The position numbers were made by a program, and so were the translations under genes. A stretch of 64,000 nucleotides of DNA from Mycobacterium noviomagense (GTDB lineage: Bacteria > Actinomycetota > Actinomycetes > Mycobacteriales > Mycobacteriaceae): NCBI RefSeq assembly GCF_010731635.1, contig NZ_AP022583.1:1240001-1304000 (forward strand), read 5' to 3'. Under the pieces are notes generated by a model. It was not told the origin of the DNA. It saw nothing but the letters and a program-made list of their open reading frames with translations, and made no database searches. Positions 32,379-41,945 of this stretch are shown piece after piece. Positions within the stretch are counted from its first letter, which is position 1. Every line of letters begins with the position of its first letter.

Positions 32379-33440
32379 ATGAGCGCTCGCAATGTTGCGG
32401 TGGTCGGCTTCGCCCACGCCCCGCATGTCCGCCGCACCGACGGCACCACCAACGGCGTCGAGATGCTGATGCCGTGCTTCGCCCAGCTGTACGACGAGCT
32501 CGGCATCACCAAGGCAGATATCGGCTTCTGGTGCTCCGGATCCTCCGATTACCTTGCCGGCCGGGCATTTTCGTTCATCTCCGCGGTCGACTCGATCGGC
32601 GCGGTGCCGCCCATCAACGAATCACATGTCGAGATGGACGCGGCATGGGCGGCCTACGAGGCCTACATCAAGCTGCTGACCGGCGAGGTCGACACCGCGC
32701 TGGTCTACGGGTTCGGCAAGTCATCGGCGGGAATATTGCGCCGCATCCTGTCGAGGCAGACCGATCCGTACACGGTTGCGCCGCTCTGGCCGGATTCCGT
32801 GTCGATCGCCGGTCTGCAGGCCCGGCTCGGCCTTGAGGCTGAAAAGTGGAGCTACGACCAGATGGCCCGGGTAGCCTACGACTCGTTCGCGGCTGCGCAG
32901 CGGGTGGACCGCTTGCCAGCCAAGAGTCTGGATGACCTGCTGAACGAACCGTTCTTCGCCGAGCCGCTGCGCCGACACGACGTCGCACCGATCACCGATG
33001 GCGCCGCGGCGATCGTGCTCGCCGCCGACGACCGCGCTCGTGAGCTACGCGAAAACCCCGCCTGGATCACCGGTTTCGAGCACCGCATCGAATCTCCCGT
33101 ACTCGGTGCCCGTGACCTCACGGAGTCGCCGTCGACAAGGGCGGCGACCAGGATCGCTACCGGCGGCACGATGCGCACGATCGACGTCGCCGAAATCCAT
33201 GCCCCGTTCACCCACCAGCACCTCATCCTCACTGAGGCCATGCGGATACCGGCGTCGGCCCAGGTGAACCCGTCGGGCGGTGCGCTGGCGGCCAATCCGA
33301 TGTTCGTCGCCGGCCTTGAGCGAATCGGGTTCGCCGCACAACACATCTGGAACGGCTCGGCGCGGCGGGTGCTGGCACACGCCACCAGCGGCCCTGCGCT
33401 GCAACAGAATTTGGTCGCGGTGATGGAAAGGAAGAACTGA
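32379..33440 (+). CDS. ltp4: thiolase-fold lipid-transfer/aldolase protein Ltp4
   Basis: 353 residues of thiolase-superfamily fold: VAVVGFAHAPH at the start, WCSGSSDYLAG at the usual nucleophile strand, the ITDGAAAIVLA core, and a C-terminal VNPSGGALAANPMFVAG block. The condensing Cys-His-Cys pattern of true thiolases is not complete, in line with the SCP-x/Ltp aldolase group. In rhodococci Ltp3/Ltp4 are needed for side chains branched at C-24 (phytosterols). It follows the DUF35 gene by 15 bases. A MIRU-like repeat begins at its stop codon and leads to ltp3. Confidence 0.92.
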   Translation: MSARNVAVVGFAHAPHVRRTDGTTNGVEMLMPCFAQLYDELGITKADIGFWCSGSSDYLAGRAFSFISAVDSIGAVPPINESHVEMDAAWAAYEAYIKLLTGEVDTALVYGFGKSSAGILRRILSRQTDPYTVAPLWPDSVSIAGLQARLGLEAEKWSYDQMARVAYDSFAAAQRVDRLPAKSLDDLLNEPFFAEPLRRHDVAPITDGAAAIVLAADDRARELRENPAWITGFEHRIESPVLGARDLTESPSTRAATRIATGGTMRTIDVAEIHAPFTHQHLILTEAMRIPASAQVNPSGGALAANPMFVAGLERIGFAAQHIWNGSARRVLAHATSGPALQQNLVAVMERKN

Positions 33441-33494
33441 TGGCGCGCCAACGACGATGCAGAGCGCGGAGCGCGATGAGGAGGAGTGGCGCGG
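33438..33494 (+). repeat. MIRU-like intercistronic repeat, ltp4-ltp3
   Basis: A block running from the ltp4 stop (TGATGG) to the ltp3 start, containing CGACGATGCAGAGCG and GCGATGAGGAGGAGTG. The same core occurs on the other strand between hsaG and hsaF. The pattern (stop codon, repeat in the direction of transcription, AGGAGG before the next ATG) is that of mycobacterial interspersed repetitive units. The repeat itself supplies the ltp3 ribosome site. Confidence 0.8.
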
Positions 33495-34660
<1,166 letters not shown>

Positions 34661-34664
<4 letters not shown>

Positions 34665-35551
34665 CCGGTCACATGAAGTACACCTGCAGTATCGCGATGG
34701 GGCCGATCGACGAACTGCTCGACATCGCCCGCATCGCTGAGGAAGTCGGCTTCGACGCGATCGCGTTGCCGGATTCGCTGTTCTACATGGAAAAGGCGGC
34801 CGCCGACTACCCCTACACCGCCGACGGGTCGCGGATGTGGGACGAGAACACTCCGTGGGTCGACCCGTTGATCGCCGCCGCCGCGATGGGAGCGGTGACT
34901 ACACGGCTGCGGTTCTACACCAACGTGATGAAGCTCGGCTCCCGCAACCCGCTGCTGCTGGCCCGCCAAGTCGGCTCGGTCGCCAACCTGACCAACAACA
35001 GGTTCGGTTTCGGAGTCGGCATAGGTTGGGCACCAGAGGAATTCGAATGGTGTGGGCAGCCGTACAAGCGTCGCGGGGCCCGGGTCGACGAGATGATCGA
35101 GGTCATCAAGCTGGTGCTCGGCGGCGGCATGGTTGAATTCCACGGCGAGTTTTACGACTTCGACAGGCTGCAGATGAGCCCGGCGCCCAGTCAGCCGGTG
35201 CCGTTCTATGTCGGCGGACACACCGAGGTCGCTTTGAAGCGCGCGGCACGGGTCGGCGACGGCTGGACCAGCGCGATGATGACTGCCGAGCAACTCGCCC
35301 AAACCATCGGCCGGCTGGGCGAGTTGCGCTCCGAATACGGTCGCGCCGACCAGCCATTCGAGTACCAAGCGGTGTGCATCGATAAGTTCGGCGTTGACGG
35401 GCACCGAGAGCTCGCGCAGATCGGCGTCACCGACAACATCGTCATCCCCTGGGTTCTCGAGGGCCTGGGCTTCAATGCACCGCTGGACAAGAAACGCGAC
35501 TCCTTGAAGCGCTTCGCCGACACTTACATCCACTCCGGCTGGCAGGACTGA
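34661..35551 (+). CDS. LLM-class F420-dependent oxidoreductase downstream of ltp3
   Basis: About 296 residues of luciferase-like barrel: KYTCSIAMGPIDELLDIARIAEE, GFDAIALPDSLFY, NRFGFGVGIGWAPEEFEWCG, PVPFYVGGHTEVALKRAARVGDG. The GTG overlapping the ltp3 stop was chosen for coupling; the ATG four codons on is an alternative. It is the third LLM enzyme in the window and is not closely similar in sequence character to the other two. It belongs to the DUF35-ltp4-ltp3 transcript, so a role in branched side-chain processing is a fair guess. At this place M. tuberculosis is not known to carry such a gene. Confidence 0.88.
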
Positions 35552-35553
35552 CT

Positions 35554-35979
35554 ATGACCGACACGCAGACCAAGACCGAGCATCCCGCGCACGCGGCCGG
35601 CCGCCGCTCACGAGAAGCGGTGCAGGCCAAGGACAAACAGGCCTGGCTGGAGGTATTCGCCGACGACGCCATCGTCGAAGACCCGATCGGCCCCTCGGCT
35701 TACGACCCCGAAGGAAAAGGCCACCGAGGCCGCGACGCGATCTCGGCGTTCTGGGACAAGGCGATTGCCCCCACCGACAAGATCGAGTTTGACTTCCTCG
35801 ACACCTTCCAGTGCGGCAACGAAGAAGCCAACGTCGGCAACATCGTCATCACCATGGGCGGACACCAGATCACCGCCGAAGGAGTCTTCACCTATAAGGC
35901 CAATGACGACGGCAAGCTGGTCGCGTTGCGCGCCTACTGGGAGATGGACCGCGCCGCCGCCACCGCGCGGCCCGTGTAG
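35554..35979 (+). CDS. NTF2-like (ketosteroid-isomerase/SnoaL-type) protein
   Basis: 141 residues of the NTF2-like cone fold. It has an N-terminal helix with AVQAKDKQAWLEVFADDAIVEDPIG, the RGRDAISAFWDK turn, a central strand pair and the ending VALRAYWEMDRA. Steroid delta-isomerases share this fold, but so do many limonene-epoxide-hydrolase-like and orphan proteins, and the isomerase acid pair cannot be confirmed from sequence alone. It starts two bases after the F420 oxidoreductase and ends the ltp operon before a strong hairpin. A steroid or CoA-ester isomerase/hydratase role is inferred from context. Confidence 0.82.
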   Translation: MTDTQTKTEHPAHAAGRRSREAVQAKDKQAWLEVFADDAIVEDPIGPSAYDPEGKGHRGRDAISAFWDKAIAPTDKIEFDFLDTFQCGNEEANVGNIVITMGGHQITAEGVFTYKANDDGKLVALRAYWEMDRAAATARPV

Positions 35980-35981
35980 GC

Positions 35982-36039
35982 CGAGCAGACGCAAAAGCAC
36001 CCTATTTCGTGCCGAAATGGGTGCTTTTGCGTCTGCTCG
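35982..36039. terminator. GAGCAGACGCAAAAG hairpin between convergent genes
   Basis: A near-perfect stem of about 28 bp: CGAGCAGACGCAAAAGCACC at the left pairs with the right arm ending in TTTTGCGTCTGCTCG. It separates the convergent NTF2-like and carbonic-anhydrase-like genes and shares its arms with hairpins at 21383 and 38368. A bidirectional terminator role is likely. Confidence 0.75.
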
Positions 36040-36044
36040 CCAAG

Positions 36045-36569
36045 CTAAATCGGCTCCAGACCGGTCAGATAGCGGCGGCCCAGGTCCTGGTAAGCCTGCG
36101 GGTTCACCTTCACCCATGTCTCAGCGCTGGTCCCGGCGAGCGGGCCTTTGACGCTGGCAGGTGATCCCACCACCAGCACGTCGGCGGGAATCTGCGTACC
36201 GGCCAGCACCAGCGCTCCGGCTGCGACCATGCTGCGAGGCCCAATGACTGCGCCGTCGAGGATCGTGGCGTGGTTGGCGATCAGCGCCTCAGCACCCACA
36301 TGCACGCCGTGCAGCACGCACATGTGCGCCACCGTCGCCCCTGGACCGATGTCGACCGGGATGCCAGGGGGCGCGTGCAGCACCGATCCGTCTTGGACAT
36401 TTGCGCCTTCGCGCACCACAATCGGCGCGTAGTCGCCCCGCAGCACGGTGTTGAACCACACCGACGCCCCCGCCTCGATCGTGACGTCGCCAATCAGCGA
36501 CGCGGTCGGGGCGACGAATGCGGTCGGATCGACTTTCGGCGATCGGCCCTCGAAGGCAAACAGCGGCAT
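36045..36569 (-). CDS. gamma-carbonic-anhydrase-like hexapeptide protein (Rv3525c-like)
   Basis: 174 residues, the same length as M. tuberculosis Rv3525c, forming a left-handed beta-helix of hexapeptide repeats (for example ASLIGDVTIEAGASVWFNTVLRG in part). Candidate zinc histidines lie in SVLHAPPG, TVAHMCVLHG and the following NHAT. Carbonic anhydrase activity is not proven for this subgroup; related proteins act as acyltransferase-like or ferripyochelin-binding-type proteins. It diverges from kshA with a 169-base gap holding a KstR box nearer kshA, so it may be co-regulated. Confidence 0.9.
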   Translation of the reverse strand: MPLFAFEGRSPKVDPTAFVAPTASLIGDVTIEAGASVWFNTVLRGDYAPIVVREGANVQDGSVLHAPPGIPVDIGPGATVAHMCVLHGVHVGAEALIANHATILDGAVIGPRSMVAAGALVLAGTQIPADVLVVGSPASVKGPLAGTSAETWVKVNPQAYQDLGRRYLTGLEPI

Positions 36570-36696
36570 CGTTCACATATACCGCAGGCCGGATATAGCC
36601 GCAGACCCGGTGTTATTGCCCATCTCCTCCTCAGACCGCCCGTGGTGAGCGTCGTCGCCGGGCGGCCACCGTCATTGCACGATCCGGGGCCAAAAC

Positions 36697-36710
36697 TGTA
36701 ACGTGTTCTA
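36697..36710. promoter_or_regulatory. KstR operator upstream of kshA
   Basis: TGTAACGTGTTCTA fits TnnAACnnGTTnnA and ends 28 bases before the kshA ATG, which itself has a GGAGGT ribosome site. Confidence 0.87.
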
Positions 36711-36738
36711 GTTAGAAGCTCAGAATGTTGGAGGTGTC

Positions 36739-37902
36739 ATGGCTACCGAGACGGCCGCCATCCGCGAGATTGACGCCGGGGCCCTGCCCGGCCGGTACGC
36801 CCGCGGCTGGCATTGCCTCGGCCCGGTCAAGGACTATCTGGACGGCAAGCCGCACGGCATCGAGGCGTTCGGAACCCATCTGGTCGTGTTCGCCGACTCA
36901 CAGGGCGAGTTGCACGTCCTCGACGGCTACTGCCGGCACATGGGCGGGAACCTCGCCCAGGGCACGATCAAGGGCGACGAGGTCGCCTGCCCGTTCCACG
37001 ACTGGCGCTGGGGTGGCGACGGCAGGTGCAAGCTGGTGCCTTACGCCAAGCGCACCCCGAAGCTGGCCCGCACCCGGTCCTGGCACACCGATGTGCGCGG
37101 CGGCCTGCTTTTTGTCTGGCACGACCACGAGCGCAACCCGCCGCAGCCCGAGGTGCGAATTCCGGAGATCCCGGAGGCGCACAGCGACGAGTGGACCGGC
37201 TGGCGGTGGAACTCGATTCTGATCGAGGGCAGCAACTGCCGCGACATCATCGACAACGTCACCGATATGGCGCACTTCTTCTACATCCATTTCGGTCTGC
37301 CAACGTATTTCAAGAACGTCTTCGAGGGTCACATCGCGTCGCAGTATCTGCACAATGTCGGTCGCCCCGACGTCGACGACATGGGCACCACTTACGGCGA
37401 GGCGCACCTGGATTCGGAGGCGTCCTACTTCGGGCCGTCGTTCATGATCAACTGGCTGCACAACACCTACGGTGATTACAAGGCCGAGTCGATCCTGATC
37501 AACTGCCACTACCCGGTGACCCAGAACTCGTTCGTGTTGCAGTGGGGTGTCATCGTCGAAAAGCCCAAAGGCCTCGACGACGCGACCACCGACAAGCTTG
37601 CGGCGGCGTTCACCGAGGGTGTCAGCAAGGGCTTCCTGCAGGATGTCGAGATCTGGAAGCACAAGACCCGCATCGACAACCCGCTGCTTGTCGAGGAAGA
37701 CGGCGCGGTTTACCAGATGCGTCGGTGGTATCAGCAGTTCTACGTCGACGTCGCCGATGTCACACCGGATATGACCGACCGGTTCGAGATCGAGGTGGAC
37801 ACCACCAAGGCGAACGAGTTCTGGCACGCCGAGGTCGAGGAGAACCTGCGGCGCAGGGCCGAAGAAGAAGCGAAAGGGCAAGCGACCGAGCCGTCACGAT
37901 GA
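36739..37902 (+). CDS. kshA: 3-ketosteroid 9alpha-hydroxylase oxygenase KshA
   Basis: 387 residues. The Rieske cluster ligands are Cys65-x-His67 and Cys84-x2-His87, and the catalytic-iron histidines are in DIIDNVTDMAHFFYIHFG. KshA hydroxylates C-9 of androst-dienedione; with KstD this opens ring B. It receives electrons from KshB, which is not the adjacent gene; the KshB-like reductase of the island at 17134 is the only such reductase in the window. It is clearly distinct from the two island Rieske proteins. The stop overlaps the next gene by ATGA. Length is within one residue of the M. tuberculosis protein. Confidence 0.96.
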   Translation: MATETAAIREIDAGALPGRYARGWHCLGPVKDYLDGKPHGIEAFGTHLVVFADSQGELHVLDGYCRHMGGNLAQGTIKGDEVACPFHDWRWGGDGRCKLVPYAKRTPKLARTRSWHTDVRGGLLFVWHDHERNPPQPEVRIPEIPEAHSDEWTGWRWNSILIEGSNCRDIIDNVTDMAHFFYIHFGLPTYFKNVFEGHIASQYLHNVGRPDVDDMGTTYGEAHLDSEASYFGPSFMINWLHNTYGDYKAESILINCHYPVTQNSFVLQWGVIVEKPKGLDDATTDKLAAAFTEGVSKGFLQDVEIWKHKTRIDNPLLVEEDGAVYQMRRWYQQFYVDVADVTPDMTDRFEIEVDTTKANEFWHAEVEENLRRRAEEEAKGQATEPSR

Positions 37903-38357
37903 CCCCGGACAACGAGCCGAACGTTCCCGACGTCGATCAGCTGGCACGGTCGATGCTTGCCCTGCATGGCGCCCACGGCGATGAACAACCGGCGCCGCAG
38001 CCCGGTAGCAGCGGCTCGACGGCGCCCGCCGTCCCCACCGACCCGAAACATGCTGCGGCGCTGCGCGAAGCCACCCAGCGCGACCGGGAGCGGTATCTCA
38101 GCTGGGGTCTGCAACCCGTTGATTGCCGCTACTGCCACGTCTCGGTGCTCGTCAGGAAGCTCGGGCCAGGACATACATCGGTGCAATGGAATTCGCATGC
38201 TGCCGAGCGCTGTGCCTACTTCGCCGAAGTACGGGAAACCGGTGGTGATACCGCGCGCATTCCGACGTGCCCGAAGCTGGCCGACAGCATCGATCATGCG
38301 ATCGCCGAGGGCATTTTGGAGCCGGCGCCGTCCGCTCCGCCTCCGGGCGACGGCTAG
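37899..38357 (+). CDS. small cysteine-containing protein, kshA operon (Rv3527-like)
   Basis: 152 residues, a counterpart of the hypothetical Rv3527. The N-terminal 55 residues are Pro/Ala/Ser-rich and probably disordered. The C-terminal half has a CRYCHVSV motif, a later Cys in AERCAYF and another in PTCPKL, together with His residues, which could form a zinc or other metal site. It is translationally coupled to kshA (ATGA) and conserved next to it across mycobacteria as I recall, so an accessory role for KshA or its electron supply is possible. No known domain is recognised and no function is established. Confidence 0.82.
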   Translation: MTPDNEPNVPDVDQLARSMLALHGAHGDEQPAPQPGSSGSTAPAVPTDPKHAAALREATQRDRERYLSWGLQPVDCRYCHVSVLVRKLGPGHTSVQWNSHAAERCAYFAEVRETGGDTARIPTCPKLADSIDHAIAEGILEPAPSAPPPGDG

Positions 38358-38367
38358 TTGCGTGCGT

Positions 38368-38423
38368 GAGAAGACGCAAAAGCTCCTAATTTCCGAGGGA
38401 AATAGGGGCTTTTGCGTCTGCTC
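38368..38423. terminator. AAGACGCAAAAG hairpin between convergent genes
   Basis: GAGAAGACGCAAAAGCTCC pairs with GGGGCTTTTGCGTCTGCTC after a short AT-rich top, about 25 bp of stem with a few mismatches. It lies between the kshA operon end and the convergent sulfotransferase. It is the third member of the family also seen at 21383 and 35982. Confidence 0.75.
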
Positions 38424-38434
38424 GCCGTCGTCCG

Positions 38435-39580
38435 CTACAGGCCGGCGAAGCGCTCCTTAACGGACTCCGCGGTCAGCCCGTAATCGCCAAGCGAATACGT
38501 GTGTTTCGGCGCCCGCGGGCCGCTCTTGCTTTCGGCGTGGCTTTTTTCCATGGCGGCCCGCGCCTCGTCGGTGAGCGTCAGCCCGAAGTGTCGGTAGGTC
38601 GCCTCCACGGTGCCAATAGGATCGGCGATGAAATCGGCGTAGTCGACGTCGTAGAACTGGGCCGGATCGTATTTGGCGCGCGCGGCGTTGAACCGCTCCA
38701 AACCTCGCGACCAGGTTTCCATTGAGTCGTAGCCGATCTGGGCGCCGACGAAGGTGTTCGACCATCCTTCGGTGGTGTGCTGCGCCAACGAGCACATCGA
38801 AGCCATGATCGTCTCGACCGGCCGATGGGTCTGGATCACGAGCGCGTCGGGGTAGGTCGCCATCAACGCGTCCAGCGCAAACAGATGGCTGGGGTTTTTG
38901 AGCACCCACCGCTTGTCGGCGTCGTTGAGACCGATCAGCTGAAGGTTCTTGCGGTGCCGGCGATATGCCGGCGTCCAGTCCTGCTCGGACAGCCATCGCG
39001 CATAGCTGGGCAGGTGGGCCAGCGTTTCATACGACACCGAATGAAACGACTGCCTCAGCAGCTGCCAGCACTCCTCGAGTTCGGCGGCGGCCATGAAATG
39101 CAGCCCGGTGTAGCCGGGATTCTCCTCGTGATGCCGGGTGTACTGCGCATCGAGCTCGCGATACACCGGATTCGATTCCCAACTGTCGCGCGGCGGGCGA
39201 GGCTGCGGGTACTCGGCCAGCCACATCTGCAGACCCTGATGGGCAGGGTCGGCGCCCAGCAGCCGGTGCAGCGCGGTGGTGCCGGTGCGCACCAAACCGG
39301 TGACGAAGATCGGCCGCTCGATCACGACGTCGGCGTGCTCGGGGTACTGCTTCCAGGCCGCCTCCGACAGCAGCCTGGCCACGAGCGCACCGCGCAGGAA
39401 GTAGCGGTTCATTTTGCTGCCCAACGGCGTCAGGTCCGCCTCGCGCCGATAGGAGTCGAGCAATACCGCCAGCGCTTCACGGTAGTTGTCGTCGTCGCTG
39501 CCGAAATCGTCGAGCCCGGTCATCTTGGTGGCCGAGGCGTGCAGCTCGTCGACCGTGCCGACGTCGGTGCGCTCAGTCAC
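38435..39580 (-). CDS. sulfotransferase family protein (Rv3529c-like)
   Basis: 381 residues with the PAPS-binding loop near the N-terminal third (PIFVTGLVRTGTTALHRLL) and a later helix with VIQTHRPVETIMASMCSL for the 3'-phosphate. This is the Stf-type family, widely expanded in mycobacteria. M. tuberculosis Rv3529c occupies the same place and belongs to the KstR regulon without a proven substrate. It is the last gene of the minus-strand operon DUF1214-SDR-sulfotransferase, overlapping the SDR by four bases. Sulfation of a sterol or lipid hydroxyl would be consistent but is not shown. Confidence 0.9.
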   Translation of the reverse strand: MTERTDVGTVDELHASATKMTGLDDFGSDDDNYREALAVLLDSYRREADLTPLGSKMNRYFLRGALVARLLSEAAWKQYPEHADVVIERPIFVTGLVRTGTTALHRLLGADPAHQGLQMWLAEYPQPRPPRDSWESNPVYRELDAQYTRHHEENPGYTGLHFMAAAELEECWQLLRQSFHSVSYETLAHLPSYARWLSEQDWTPAYRRHRKNLQLIGLNDADKRWVLKNPSHLFALDALMATYPDALVIQTHRPVETIMASMCSLAQHTTEGWSNTFVGAQIGYDSMETWSRGLERFNAARAKYDPAQFYDVDYADFIADPIGTVEATYRHFGLTLTDEARAAMEKSHAESKSGPRAPKHTYSLGDYGLTAESVKERFAGL

Positions 39581-40359
39581 GCCTTGTACTCCCCGCAGTT
39601 GACGTCCAGGGTCTGCCCGGTGATGCCGCTGGACAGATCGCTCGCCAAAAACACGATGGCTGAAGCAACTTCGTCTTCGGTAGGCAGGCGCTTGAGGTCG
39701 GAGTTGGCCGCGGTGGCGGTGTAGATCTGCTCCACTGTGGTGCCGTACTTGCCAGCCTGGTGCTCGAAGTAGCCCTTGAGCGTTTCCCCCCAGATGTAGC
39801 CGGGCGCAACGGAATTAACGCGGATGCCTTGCTCGCCGAGTTCGCTGGCCAGCGACTGCGACATGGCAAGCAGGGCGGACTTCGCCATCTTGTAAGCGCC
39901 GTACTTCGGCTGCGAATGCCGGATCACCATGGAGTTGACATTGATGATCGCGCCTTGGGAATCCGCCAGCGCCGGGGTGAAACCCTGGATCAGCCGCAGC
40001 GCACCCAGCACGGTGAGCTCGATCGCGTCGCGGATGTGCTGAAACGACGTGCCCGCCAACGGTTTCATCGACGGCACCCGAAACGCGTTGTTGATCAGCA
40101 CGTCGACCTTGCCGTAGGCGGCCAGCGCGGAGTCAACGAGGTTTTTCACCTGCTCGTCGTCGGTGATATCGGTGGCCACCGCTACCGCGCGGTGCCCGGT
40201 GTCGGTGATCTGCTTGGCAACATCGTCCAGGCGTTCGGCGGTACGGGCCGCCAGCACAAGGTCCGCGCCGTCGCGGGCACATCGGCGTGCCAGCGTGCTG
40301 CCGAGCGCGGGACCCACACCGCTGATCACCACTACCTTGCCGTCGAGCATTCCGGCCAT
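39577..40359 (-). CDS. SDR family oxidoreductase (Rv3530c-like)
   Basis: 260 residues, identical in length to Rv3530c. The cofactor motif is the less common SGVGPALG, the third strand region ends in NNAF in place of NNAG, and Tyr-x3-Lys is in AYKMAKSAL, with the Ser strand reading INVNSMVI. Because of these variants the dehydrogenase reaction cannot be assumed, though the fold is clear. It overlaps the sulfotransferase start by ATGA and follows the DUF1214 gene by two bases, so all three are co-translated under the KstR box upstream of the latter. Confidence 0.9.
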   Translation of the reverse strand: MAGMLDGKVVVISGVGPALGSTLARRCARDGADLVLAARTAERLDDVAKQITDTGHRAVAVATDITDDEQVKNLVDSALAAYGKVDVLINNAFRVPSMKPLAGTSFQHIRDAIELTVLGALRLIQGFTPALADSQGAIINVNSMVIRHSQPKYGAYKMAKSALLAMSQSLASELGEQGIRVNSVAPGYIWGETLKGYFEHQAGKYGTTVEQIYTATAANSDLKRLPTEDEVASAIVFLASDLSSGITGQTLDVNCGEYKA

Positions 40360-40361
40360 CG

Positions 40362-41501
40362 TTACCCCAGCATCCTGTTGGCGATTTGCTGTTGGCGCAA
40401 GGCAATTCGTGAGCGCCAGTCTTCTTGGGAGATCTTGTTGTGCTCGTAGTACGGCAGCGCGGCCGGTATCGCGTCGAAGTCGATGAGGTCGACGGTGGGC
40501 CCGTCGGCCTCGGTGAGCTCACGTGACACGCGCTGCCAGCGGAACTGCAGGAAACCGCGGCGATGCCCGAGTGTCTCCACCCAATTGGTGACGCCCGGAT
40601 TCTGGTCGGCAACCACGATGCGGATCTTGCCGTCCGAATCGGCTTGGGCCTGAGTGGCGTTCAGCGACGTCTGGTGGTTGATGTAGTCCAGCGAGATGTA
40701 CCACATGCTGCCCAGCTGGAAGCCCAGATAGGGTGCGTCGCTCACCGGCACCGTGATGACCAGCGCCTGACCGGGCTGCAAGTCGAAATGCCCGGCCGAG
40801 GAGTACTGCGTGGCCAGCCCGCCGGGCGTCAGCCGGGGCGCCACCATGGTATTGACCGGGATGTTGAGATAGAACCACTGCGGGAACTGCAGCCAAGTCT
40901 TCACCCGTTGGACCAGTTGCTTTCCCGCTGTGGCATAGCGCTTTTCGATGGTTTGGCGGGTCAACGGCGGTGGTGCGGTTCCGGCGGTGTCGAGTCTGGC
41001 GATCGCCACCGTGCCGCGCTGCTGCGACCAGTCGCCGTACACCTCACGGATCACCAGTTGCCCCGGCGTGGTTGGGCGCAGCCGCCACCCGAAGCTGCCG
41101 TCCTCGGCGATGTCGAGCTCGCGGTCGTCGAAGGCGACCTGGCTACCGGGCACGTTGTCATCGGTGTACTCGCCGCCGAGCAGCTGAAAGCTCAAGTCGG
41201 TTGTGGTGCCGCGCTTGCCGGTGATCACATAGTCGTGGTCGGGAAGCACGCGGGTGCCGAAGTACAGGGTGTCCGGGTTGTCCAGGCCCATCTTGGTGAA
41301 CGGGCCGGTACCCGACAGCAGAAACGGATGATCGCGCTCGTAGTTGAACGCCATATGCGTGCAGGCCTCGACACAGCCCGCCAGGTACTGCAGTCCCTCG
41401 AGCAGGTCGGCTTCGGTCTCGATGTGCGGGGCGGCGGCGACAAGTTCCTCGGCCTCGGCGATCGCGGAGGCAAGCGGCTCAGAGAAGAGGCGAGCGGACA
41501 C
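40362..41501 (-). CDS. DUF1214 domain protein (Rv3531c-like)
   Basis: 379 residues. The C-terminal half carries the DUF1214 pattern (LVITVPVSDAPYLGFQLGSMWYISLDY, then KIRIVVADQNPGVTNWVETLGHRRGFLQFRW in part). The N-terminal half reads as the usual accompanying region with GLDNPDTLYFGTRV. The function of the family is unknown. M. tuberculosis Rv3531c is nearly the same length and KstR-controlled. It heads the minus-strand operon to the SDR and sulfotransferase. A perfect 16-base KstR palindrome lies ten bases before its start. Confidence 0.9.
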   Translation of the reverse strand: MSARLFSEPLASAIAEAEELVAAAPHIETEADLLEGLQYLAGCVEACTHMAFNYERDHPFLLSGTGPFTKMGLDNPDTLYFGTRVLPDHDYVITGKRGTTTDLSFQLLGGEYTDDNVPGSQVAFDDRELDIAEDGSFGWRLRPTTPGQLVIREVYGDWSQQRGTVAIARLDTAGTAPPPLTRQTIEKRYATAGKQLVQRVKTWLQFPQWFYLNIPVNTMVAPRLTPGGLATQYSSAGHFDLQPGQALVITVPVSDAPYLGFQLGSMWYISLDYINHQTSLNATQAQADSDGKIRIVVADQNPGVTNWVETLGHRRGFLQFRWQRVSRELTEADGPTVDLIDFDAIPAALPYYEHNKISQEDWRSRIALRQQQIANRMLG

Positions 41502-41510
41502 GACTAGACG

Positions 41511-41526
41511 CTAGAACGTGTTCTAG
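41511..41526. promoter_or_regulatory. KstR operator upstream of the DUF1214 operon
   Basis: CTAGAACGTGTTCTAG is a perfect 16-base palindrome whose inner 14 bases match TnnAACnnGTTnnA. It lies between the DUF1214 gene start and the 3' end of the hemophore-like gene on the same strand. It is the most symmetrical KstR box in the window. Confidence 0.9.
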
Positions 41527-41589
41527 TTTTCGTCAATGGGCGAACATTCCCGGGTGTCCGCCACAGCGCTCACCGACGAGACCGACTCA

Positions 41590-41880
41590 CTACGGCGCGC
41601 ACTGCTGCGACAGATCGATCAGATGCTGCCGCACATCCGGATGCCGGTTCAGGTAGTCGATGACGTTGCCGTTGCCGTCTTCCGCCTGCGCCCTGGCCTG
41701 CAGCTGCTGGTGGAGGGCCGGGTGCTTTTGCAGGTACTGGTCGATCGAATCGCCGACGGTCTGGTTGCACGGCTGCGCAGGATCGGCGCCGGCCACTGGC
41801 AACGCGATCACAGCAGGGGCGATGAGGCTCAACAGCGCCGCGGCAAGCAGGCCGGGGCGTCTGCGGGGAAGACTGGTCAT
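41590..41880 (-). CDS. secreted hemophore-related protein
   Basis: 96 residues starting at an ATG with AGAGGAG upstream. Arg residues 6-8 precede a hydrophobic stretch LLAAALLSLIAPAVIALPVAG in part, then an alanine-type cleavage region near AGADPA, so it is a Sec-exported protein. The mature part has Cys38 and Cys94, which could form a disulfide, and two repeats of a YLxxHP pattern (YLQKHPALHQ, YLNRHPDVRQ). This is the pattern of mycobacterial hemophore-related small proteins. It sits where M. tuberculosis has PPE61/PPE62. Heme binding is a family-level inference. Confidence 0.85.
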   Translation of the reverse strand: MTSLPRRRPGLLAAALLSLIAPAVIALPVAGADPAQPCNQTVGDSIDQYLQKHPALHQQLQARAQAEDGNGNVIDYLNRHPDVRQHLIDLSQQCAP

Positions 41881-41945
41881 GGGACTACTCCTCTTAGCCG
41901 GTTGGTGCACCGTTGCCACTGCCCTCGAGGATAGCCAGCAGCGGA

